A stretch of 64,000 nucleotides of DNA from Gammaproteobacteria bacterium (lineage in GTDB: Bacteria > Pseudomonadota > Gammaproteobacteria > GCA-001735895): NCBI GenBank assembly GCA_030066085.1, contig JASJCI010000016.1, positions 1-64,000 on the forward strand, written 5' to 3'. How positions within the stretch are numbered: position 1 is the stretch's first letter; each line of letters begins with the position of its first letter. Both the position numbers and the translations under genes were made by a program. The notes beneath the pieces are model-generated. The model saw nothing but the letters and a program-made list of their open reading frames with translations, was not told the origin of the DNA and did not search any database. Shown in pieces: positions 55,787 to 64,000 of the stretch.

Positions 55787-57744
55787 TAGTCGAACCTGTA
55801 GCCAGCGTTGATGAAGAAATTACGCTCGGGGCTGGGCTGGTAGGCAGCCCCGAAGCCGTTGTTGGTGACGAATTCCGCGTAGGATTCATCAGCGAGGTTG
55901 TTGATCCTGAAGTCGATTTCCAGGGCCTTGTGTGCGTAGGCAACGCCGGCATTATAAACCTTGATCGAGTCGATCTTGCCAAATTGATTGGCATTGTCGC
56001 CCTGTGCGTAAAAGTCGGAGCGGTAGTTGCCTTCCAGGTAAAGACTGACAAAGTCGTCGACGCGGTAGTCTCCCCTCAGTTTCGCGATCTGCTCCGAAAC
56101 CCCCGATATGTCCTTGCCCTTGAAGCTGCCGGAACGAAACTCGGCCTCCACCAACCCGAGTTCGAACCGGAGGCCGAAATCCACACTCAGCTGGCTGAAT
56201 AACGACAGGGTCAGGCCATCGCGGCGGGTTTCGTCGAGGTTGATGTTTTCGCCGAACAGGCCGACGTTGGGATCGAACACGATTTCGTCCTCGAGGTCGA
56301 GCCGGTAGATCGACGCCAGCAGTTGCAGGTTGCCGATGGTGGTCTCGAGACCGAGTTCGAAGGATTCGCCGGTCTGGGTATCGAGGATTTCGCCGGGCGC
56401 CGCCAGCGCCAGCTCGTTGACCTTGGCAAAGCGAAAGTTTTCGTCGATGCGCGCGCTCAGCCGCGTGCCGTCTGGCAAGCGGTAGACGAGGCCCAGTTCG
56501 GCGACGGTGATATCGTCGTCCACCTCGATGCCGTCCGGGAACGAATTGCCGTCGGTCAGGTCGTTCTCGACGCTGCTGTCGCGCATGCCAAAAGTCAGTT
56601 GCAGGTTGTCGCCGATCATCGGGTTGAGCTGAAAATAGAAACTCTCGGTCTCCTGCTCGTTACTCGACGTGGTCACGCCGGGCCCGAAGAAATCGAACGG
56701 TATCGCGAGATCGAAATCCGAGTCTTCGAGGTCGATACCAACCACGTAACTTACCGGTACACCGGCTTCGAATGTGCCGTAGAGCTTGGGATTTACGCTT
56801 TCGTTGGTTCGGTCGACGAAGCCGTCCTCCGGGCTCGGGAAATTGCGAAAGCTCTGGCGTAGGTCCGCATCGGTGTCGCGCTTGGTGGCGTCGATACTGA
56901 AGGCCTGTTCACCCAGCTGGCGCTCGTAGCCGATGCGATAAACGGTGGTATCCTCGTTGATAAAATCGTCCGCGAAGCCCGGATTGGACTGCTGCGGATC
57001 CTCCTCGAACTCGTCTTCGAGCAGCGCGCCCGGCAGCTCGAGCTCGTCGTCGATAAGCTGGAATTCGACAAATACACGATCGTCTCCACGCTCGTAGTCC
57101 AGCACACCGCTGAAGTTCGTGTTTTCCTGCTCGTTATTATCGCGGTAGTGGTCGCTCGAAAACGTCTCGGCGGAAATGCGGTAGCCGAACGACTCGTTCA
57201 GCTGCATGCTCGAATTGAACTGCAAGCCGTTGTAATCGTAGCTGCCGACGCGGGCGCTGACGCGGTGGGCGGCCTGTTCGGGGCGCCGGGTGATGATATT
57301 GATGACGCCGCCCACCGCCTGGTCGCCGTAGAGTACGCCGGCGCTGCCCGCGAGCAGCTCGATGCGCTCGATATCGTCCGGGAACACGTGGTGCAGGTCA
57401 GGCCCGGTCGTGTCGCTGTAGTTGAGCCGACGGCCGTTGACCAGCACCAGCGTGTTGGCATTGGCGGTTTCGGAAAAGCCGCGTACGCTGATGGTCACCT
57501 CGGTGCCGTTGCCGAACAGGTCGGCGACCTGCACCCCGGGCATGCCGCGCAACAGTTCCGCGGTGGTAGTGGCGCCGCTGGCGCGGATGGCCGCCGAATC
57601 GAGCACGTAAACCGTCGCTGCGGAGGTGTTGCGCGGCTGTTCCGTGCGGGTCGCGGTGATCACGATCGGCCCGAGTTCGGCCAGGGCCACGCAGGGCAGG
57701 GCCGCCAGGCAGAGGCCCAGCGACAGTGAGCGAAAGGATTTCAT
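55786..57744 (-). CDS. btuB: TonB-dependent outer membrane receptor, BtuB-like (cobalamin uptake)
   Basis: A 652-residue outer-membrane receptor. Signal peptide (about 1-22), then a TonB-box/plug domain (about 28-150) with IVITATRTEQ, AELLRGMPGVQV, TLVLVNGRRLN and YGDQAVGGVINIITRRP. A 22-strand-type beta barrel follows, ending in an aromatic-rich strand (NAGYRFD). The substrate is inferred to be cobalamin from the riboswitch directly upstream and the coupled adenosyltransferase downstream. AGGGGA precedes the ATG. Confidence 0.92.
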   Translation of the reverse strand: MKSFRSLSLGLCLAALPCVALAELGPIVITATRTEQPRNTSAATVYVLDSAAIRASGATTTAELLRGMPGVQVADLFGNGTEVTISVRGFSETANANTLVLVNGRRLNYSDTTGPDLHHVFPDDIERIELLAGSAGVLYGDQAVGGVINIITRRPEQAAHRVSARVGSYDYNGLQFNSSMQLNESFGYRISAETFSSDHYRDNNEQENTNFSGVLDYERGDDRVFVEFQLIDDELELPGALLEDEFEEDPQQSNPGFADDFINEDTTVYRIGYERQLGEQAFSIDATKRDTDADLRQSFRNFPSPEDGFVDRTNESVNPKLYGTFEAGVPVSYVVGIDLEDSDFDLAIPFDFFGPGVTTSSNEQETESFYFQLNPMIGDNLQLTFGMRDSSVENDLTDGNSFPDGIEVDDDITVAELGLVYRLPDGTRLSARIDENFRFAKVNELALAAPGEILDTQTGESFELGLETTIGNLQLLASIYRLDLEDEIVFDPNVGLFGENINLDETRRDGLTLSLFSQLSVDFGLRFELGLVEAEFRSGSFKGKDISGVSEQIAKLRGDYRVDDFVSLYLEGNYRSDFYAQGDNANQFGKIDSIKVYNAGVAYAHKALEIDFRINNLADESYAEFVTNNGFGAAYQPSPERNFFINAGYRFD

Positions 57745-57809
57745 GTGGTTCCCCTACTAACAGAGGGACGCACACAGTCTGCATTTATTGTCAACGCTGC
57801 GAACTGTGA

Positions 57810-57828
57810 GAATTACCACCCGTAATTC
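57810..57828 (-). promoter_or_regulatory. Hairpin downstream of the cobalamin riboswitch (possible expression platform)
   Basis: GAATTAC (57822-57828 on the minus strand) pairs with GTAATTC (57810-57816) around a GGGTG loop. It lies just after the aptamer and about 70 nt before the btuB start. It has no T tract, so it is not a clear terminator. Confidence 0.4.
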
Positions 57829-57837
57829 TGGTCCAGT

Positions 57838-57955
57838 CAAGTATTTCCAGGCCGGTCTCCGGACTTGGAGGCAACGCAGCGCCTCTTTACCGTTGCGGGG
57901 GCAGTACTCGATTTGCACGAGTTTCCCGATTATCGTTTTGTTAACGCACCTGGAA
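57838..57955 (-). promoter_or_regulatory. Cobalamin (B12) riboswitch
   Basis: Minus-strand leader with the class signatures in order: GGGAAACTCGTGCAAATC, then CTGCCCCCGCAACGGTAA, then the B12 box AAGTCCGGAGACCGGCC (57848-57866). It lies about 95 nt upstream of the TonB receptor start. Adenosylcobalamin binding is expected to reduce expression of the receptor and adenosyltransferase. Ends are approximate. Confidence 0.93.
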
Positions 57956-58025
57956 CCCGCCAAAACTCTAATGGATTTCGCCGAAACAAGTCCAGTCATC
58001 GCGTCGCCGCTGTCGCATTCAGGCA

Positions 58026-59657
58026 GTGTTTGCGTCGATTATCGATATGTCGCATGATCCCAACCTCGTCTCAACCGCGCGATCGAGAGTGTTCAGCCTT
58101 AAGTCCAGAGCCTGGCAAATCGGACTGACCGCAACCCTGCTGGTCTTTACCTACCTGCTCAGCCTTACCGCGGCGGTGGCTGATTTCGAGTACGAGCTGT
58201 TTCTCGATATCCTCGGGCTGCAGCCGGCCGATCGGGACCTGCACACGATCGCGTCGATCACGCTGGCGCCGCAGTGGAGCGTGGTGCTGGTGTACGGGCT
58301 CATATTCGCGATTTACGTACATCGCTATACCCGTTCGCCGACCACCGCGAGCTCGCTGCTCGGCATGATCCTGGCCCTGTTCGCGCTGCTGATGCTGGAG
58401 GTCATGCTGGCGGTGTTTGCGCGCCTGTTCCTGCCGGTGGTCTTTCCGGCGCTGGTGATGCTGATGTTATCGGCTGCCTACTGGTTCATCGACGTTTACC
58501 GACGTTTTGCCACCAGTACCCGCCTGACTCGCGAGACGGTGACGCTCGACGACATTCGTCAAGCGATCGAAAAGCCCGACCTCAAAACCGCGCTGATCCT
58601 GCTCAAGCAATGCGCTTACAGCGACGAGTTACTCGAAATCGGTTACGAGCTCGGCATGCTGCTCGAGTCGAACAAGCACTGGGCCAGCGCACTGAACCTG
58701 TATCACTGGCTGTCGCGCTACGATCCCGGGCTGGGCGATTTTGTCGCGCGTATCGAGGAAATCCGCAACAACCGCGCGCGCCTGCTGGAAATCGGCAAAC
58801 CGCTGCCGATCGCCGAACCCGAGTCGCCCGCGATCGGCAACTATCGCCTGTCACGCAAGATTGCCAAGGGCGCTACCGCGGTGGTGTACGAGGCCACCGA
58901 CAACCGCACCCATAACCGGGTAGCGCTCAAGGTCATGGCACTGCGCCAGGGCGAACGCGTGGACAGCGACCGTATCCAGCAATGGCTGCACGAAGCCGTC
59001 ATCGTGTCACAGCTCGACCATCCGAACATCGTCAAGATTCACGATGCCGAAACCCAGGACGACAAGGCTTTCATCGCGATGGATTATGTCTCCGGCTACT
59101 CGATGTCTCTGCGCCTGCGCAGGCGCGAATTCCTGACCGTCGGCGAATGTATCCGCATATCGCGCGACATGCTGAGCGGCCTCGCGGTCGCGCATGCCCA
59201 CGGTATCGTTCACGGCGACATCAAGCCCGCCAACATTATGTACGATGCGGTCAACGACACCTATATCCTGACCGATTTTGGTGCGGCCTATACCGAACGT
59301 CGAGAGCGCCAGGCCGACAACCTCATCGTCGGCACGCCGGCCTACATGTCGCCCGAGCAACTCAAGGGGCGCAAGCTGGACGGCCGCTCCGACCTGTTTT
59401 CCCTGGCGGTAACCCTTTGTCACCTGCTGACCGGCCAGCAGCCGTTTGCCGGCCGCAGCCTGCCGGAACTCAAGCGCAGCATCACTCGCGACGAACCCGA
59501 TCTCGGCAGCCTGACGCTGCCGGCCGGCATCAGCGAGGTCTTGCTCAAGGCGCTGCAAAAAAAGCCCTACATGCGGTTTGCCGACGCCCAGCAAATGCTG
59601 ACCTCGATCGAATTCTGCGAAACGCAGCTGCGCGAACGCATGCGCCGCTACAGCTGA
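58026..59657 (+). CDS. Membrane Ser/Thr protein kinase (no CHASE2; HGD variant)
   Basis: A 543-residue kinase. Three or four membrane helices (about 30-165) precede a helical TPR-like segment (about 195-260) and a Hanks-type kinase domain (270-535). Gly loop AKGATAVVYE, ATP-site Lys302 (VALK), catalytic loop HGDIKPAN (396-403) in which the usual Arg of HRD is Gly, DFG Asp417, and GTPAYMSPEQ are seen. The Asp, Lys and DFG needed for catalysis are intact. The layout parallels the C-terminal half of the CHASE2 kinase at 0.7-3.4 kb. Start GTG 58026; ATG 58047 is an equally possible start. No adjacent phosphatase. Confidence 0.88.
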   Translation: MFASIIDMSHDPNLVSTARSRVFSLKSRAWQIGLTATLLVFTYLLSLTAAVADFEYELFLDILGLQPADRDLHTIASITLAPQWSVVLVYGLIFAIYVHRYTRSPTTASSLLGMILALFALLMLEVMLAVFARLFLPVVFPALVMLMLSAAYWFIDVYRRFATSTRLTRETVTLDDIRQAIEKPDLKTALILLKQCAYSDELLEIGYELGMLLESNKHWASALNLYHWLSRYDPGLGDFVARIEEIRNNRARLLEIGKPLPIAEPESPAIGNYRLSRKIAKGATAVVYEATDNRTHNRVALKVMALRQGERVDSDRIQQWLHEAVIVSQLDHPNIVKIHDAETQDDKAFIAMDYVSGYSMSLRLRRREFLTVGECIRISRDMLSGLAVAHAHGIVHGDIKPANIMYDAVNDTYILTDFGAAYTERRERQADNLIVGTPAYMSPEQLKGRKLDGRSDLFSLAVTLCHLLTGQQPFAGRSLPELKRSITRDEPDLGSLTLPAGISEVLLKALQKKPYMRFADAQQMLTSIEFCETQLRERMRRYS

Positions 59658-59663
59658 CCGGGT

Positions 59664-60638
59664 TCAGTCGACCGTAGCAGCCGCTGCGCCGCGCTGGCGC
59701 CGCAGGTGTTCCCGCCAGGCAATCAGCAGTCCACCGCCGACGATCAGGAAAACCCCGGGTAGCAGGGTTGCGAACGGTGCCTCGTCGAAGAATATCCAGC
59801 CGAGTACGAAGGCGAACGGGATGCCGAAGTATTCGAACGGCGACAGGCTCGCGGGCCGCGCCAGGCGATACGCGCTGATCATGGCCAGCACCGCGAACCC
59901 GCCGACCATGCCCATCGCCAGCAATAGCAGCCAGTCCCCGCCGGAAACCACGGGCCGATAACCGCCGGTGGCGAGCATCAGGCCGAGCGAGCCGATCAGC
60001 GCGCCGACCGATGCATACATATTGATCAGTGCGGTCGGTACGCGGTCGTCGATCAGGCGCACGCAGACCGTCGACAACGAGTAGCCGAGCGCGGCGCCGA
60101 GCGGCAGCAGGCTGACCGGGGTAAAAACCTCGCTACCCGGCGCCATGATCAGCAACACGCCGCCGAAACCTACGAATACCGCCAGCCAGCGCCAGATACC
60201 GACCTGGTGACGCAGGATGGGCACCGACAGCAGGGTGATCAATACCGGGCCGATGAAGGCCAGCGTGGTTGCGGTTGCCAGCGCCATCTGGGTGATGGCG
60301 AAGTAAAAACAAAGCTGCGCCGCGGCCACGCTCAGGCCGCGCGCCAGTCCGAGCCGCCACTGGCGCATCCCCAGGCGACGCCCGCGGGCGTGCCATTCCT
60401 GCGACAGCAGCAGCACCAGCAGGCTCGGGATCAGGCCGAAGATGTTGCGCAGGGTGGCGAGCTGCTGCACCGGGTAACGATCGCCGAGGAACTTGATGAA
60501 CACGCCCTGCAGATCGAACAGGAAAATTGCGATCAGGATGTAGGCGACAGCCCGCGCAAACGGAGCCTGTGAGGTTAAACTGCCGATGACTGAGACCTGG
60601 CTGGCCGGCGCCAGCCGCGCCGCGGCGCATGGTAGCAA
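59664..60638 (-). CDS. DMT superfamily transporter (EamA domains)
   Basis: About 324 residues with ten hydrophobic helices arranged as two EamA repeats, a drug/metabolite exporter type. Features: AVAYILIAIFLFDLQGVFIKF in helix 1, ATTLAFIGPVLITLLS in the first repeat, and SPFEYFGIPFAFVLGW in the second. No ATG lies in frame. TTG at 60638 has GGAA a few bases upstream, and TTG at 60671 is an alternative that overlaps the carA promoter region. Substrate is unknown. Convergent with the kinase gene and divergent from carA. Confidence 0.85.
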   Translation of the reverse strand: MLPCAAARLAPASQVSVIGSLTSQAPFARAVAYILIAIFLFDLQGVFIKFLGDRYPVQQLATLRNIFGLIPSLLVLLLSQEWHARGRRLGMRQWRLGLARGLSVAAAQLCFYFAITQMALATATTLAFIGPVLITLLSVPILRHQVGIWRWLAVFVGFGGVLLIMAPGSEVFTPVSLLPLGAALGYSLSTVCVRLIDDRVPTALINMYASVGALIGSLGLMLATGGYRPVVSGGDWLLLLAMGMVGGFAVLAMISAYRLARPASLSPFEYFGIPFAFVLGWIFFDEAPFATLLPGVFLIVGGGLLIAWREHLRRQRGAAAATVD

Positions 60639-60654
60639 AAAATTCCGGCAGGCG

Positions 60655-60683
60655 TGGACTCGCCAATCCAATCATCATACAAT
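60655..60683 (+). promoter_or_regulatory. Predicted sigma-70 promoter of carAB
   Basis: TGGACT (60655-60660), a 17-nt spacer and TACAAT (60678-60683). It would give a leader of about 110 nt before carA containing a terminator-like hairpin. Confidence 0.45.
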
Positions 60684-60736
60684 GCGCGTTCAAGAAGATG
60701 CTGCCTCCGCAGTGTTGAAGCATGATCGGATAAACG

Positions 60737-60767
60737 ATGGGAAGAACTGCGGTTCCTCCCATTTTTG
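60737..60767 (+). promoter_or_regulatory. Terminator-like hairpin in the carA leader (possible attenuator)
   Basis: ATGGGA-GAAC (60737-60747) pairs with GTTC-TCCCAT (60752-60762) with one mismatch and a TGCG loop, followed by a short run of T (60762-60766). It sits between the promoter and the carA start, 33 nt before the GTG, so premature termination could control the operon. Confidence 0.5.
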
Positions 60768-60799
60768 TGCGCGCGCATTTTTTTGAATCGGGAGACTGA

Positions 60800-61944
60800 G
60801 TGGCGAAGCCTGCCTTACTGGCCCTGGAAGACGGAACCCTGTTCCGGGGCATATCGATTGGAGCCGACGGTATTTCGGCCGGCGAAGTGGTATTCAACAC
60901 GGCGATGACGGGTTACCAGGAAATCCTGACCGATCCGTCCTACTGTCGACAGCTCATAACCCTGACCTACCCGCACATCGGTAACACGGGCGTGAACACC
61001 GAGGACGAGGAAGCGCGCGAGATATTCGCCAGCGGCCTGATCATCCGCGACCTGCCGCTATGTGCCAGCAACTGGCGCAGCGAGGGGCGTCTCGAGGACT
61101 ATCTCGAGCAGCGTGGCGTGGTCGCGATCGCCGATATCGACACGCGCAAACTGACCCGCCTGCTGCGCGACAAGGGTGCCCAGAATGGCGCTATCCTGGC
61201 CGGCGACTACATCGACGAAGCGGCCGCGCTGGCCGCGGCCCGCGCCTTCGAAGGCCTGGCTGGCAGCGACCTGGCGCAGGTGGTGACTACCGCTTCGAGT
61301 TATGAATGGCGGACCGGCAGCTGGACGCTGGAAGCCGGTTATGGCGAAGCCGCGGAGTTGCCCTGGCACGTCGTGGCTTACGATTACGGCGTGAAAAAGA
61401 ACATTCTCTGCATGCTTGCCGATCGCGGCGCGCGGGTAACCGTGGTGCCGGCGAAAACGCCCGCCGCCGAGGTACTGGCGATGAATCCCGACGGGGTATT
61501 CCTGTCCAACGGCCCCGGCGATCCCGAGCCCTGCGACTACGCAATCGATGCCATCAGGCAAATTCTCGAAACCGACGTGCCGGTATTCGGTATTTGCCTC
61601 GGTCACCAGCTGCTGGCGCTGGCCAGCGGCGCGGCGACGATCAAGATGAAGTTCGGCCACCACGGCGCCAATCACCCGGTGCAGGACCTTGCCAGCAAGG
61701 TGGTCATGATCACCAGCCAGAACCATGGTTTTGCAGTCGACGAGGACTCGCTGCCGGCCAGCCTGGAGGCCACGCATCGCTCACTGTTCGACGGCAGCCT
61801 GCAGGGCATCGCGCGCCGCGACCGTGCCGCGTTCAGCTTCCAGGGTCACCCGGAAGCGAGCCCCGGTCCGCACGACGTGGCGCCTATGTTCGATCACTTT
61901 TTCGACCTGATCGCGCGCTACCGCGCCAACGCGGGGGCCGCCTG

Positions 61945-61945
<1 letters not shown>
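60800..61945 (+). CDS. carA: Carbamoyl-phosphate synthase small subunit (glutaminase)
   Basis: A 381-residue glutamine-hydrolysing subunit that passes ammonia to CarB. N-terminal domain with [11 protein letters not shown], then a class I amidotransferase domain with the nucleophile Cys in GICLGHQ (about 259-265) and the His/Glu of GHPEAS (about 343-348). Start is GTG at 60800 with GGGAGA upstream. The stop overlaps the carB ATG by 1 nt (TGATG). Carbamoyl phosphate serves both arginine (ArgF) and pyrimidine (PyrC) pathways encoded in this window. Confidence 0.97.

Positions 61946-64000
<2,055 letters not shown>

Noticed and set aside
60682-60786. 34-codon frame that could be a carA leader peptide
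   Set aside because: Its ATG lies within the predicted -10 element and has no Shine-Dalgarno sequence, so the predicted transcript would not contain the start.
60133-60900. 255-codon minus-strand frame starting inside carA
   Set aside because: Out-of-frame shadow of the DMT transporter; it loses the membrane-helix pattern.

Overview
The window is GC-rich, densely packed bacterial chromosome with mostly housekeeping content. I see no tRNA or rRNA gene, no CRISPR array, no insertion sequence and no prophage. Gene content and order point to a gammaproteobacterium. The supporting groups are mltD-methyltransferase-rnhA-dnaQ, small SRP RNA-dnaX-ybaB-recR, rsgA and orn beside motAB, lpxC-M23 peptidase-secA-argJ-mutT, zapD-coaE-pilD-pilC-pilB-pilA, pilSR, pyrC-rnt, aceEF-lpdA and carAB. 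LpxC shows a Gram-negative lipid A pathway. PomA/PomB-like stator genes plus MotY suggest a sodium-driven polar flagellum. Type IV pili, a GAF-HD-GYP protein, a PilZ protein and two degenerate GGDEF proteins suggest c-di-GMP control of a surface or swimming lifestyle. The species cannot be named from the sequence.

Layout. 1-6.4 kb: signalling cluster (PP2C phosphatase cut by the left edge, CHASE2 Ser/Thr kinase, GAF-HD-GYP phosphodiesterase, dual cNMP-binding/rhodanese protein). 6.5-10.3 kb: MltD, methyltransferase, RNase HI, Pol III epsilon. 10.3-14.0 kb: SmpB, SRP RNA, DnaX with a nine-A slippage site, YbaB, RecR, HIT hydrolase. 14.1-19.0 kb: RsgA, M48 protease, Orn, MotA, MotB, PilZ. 19.1-25.4 kb: LpxC, M23 peptidase, SecA, ArgJ, MutT. 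25.4-35.5 kb: ZapD, CoaE, PilD, PilC, PilB, two tandem pilins, PilR, PilS and a small zinc-ribbon-like protein. 35.7-42.5 kb: a cysteine-poor DksA, 5'-nucleotidase, ArgA, a membrane GGDEF-like protein, ArgF, ArgD and a PuuD-like membrane protein. 42.7-47.6 kb: N-acetylglutaminylglutamine amidotransferase, monothiol glutaredoxin, response regulator, RNase T, dihydroorotase. 47.7-54.3 kb: pyruvate dehydrogenase complex and an alpha/beta hydrolase. 54.3-57.96 kb: MotY, then a B12 riboswitch controlling a TonB-dependent receptor and a cobalamin adenosyltransferase. 58.0-64.0 kb: second Ser/Thr kinase, DMT transporter, CarA and CarB (cut by the right edge).

How the genes work together. ArgJ, ArgA, ArgD, ArgF and CarAB supply most of arginine synthesis, and CarAB with PyrC also feeds pyrimidines. 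The pil genes form an almost complete assembly core, with PilSR probably driving the major pilin from a sigma-54 promoter with upstream inverted repeats. The MotA-MotB-PilZ genes overlap and probably link the flagellar stator to c-di-GMP. Most start choices rest on family alignment from memory and visible Shine-Dalgarno sequences. No database search was run.
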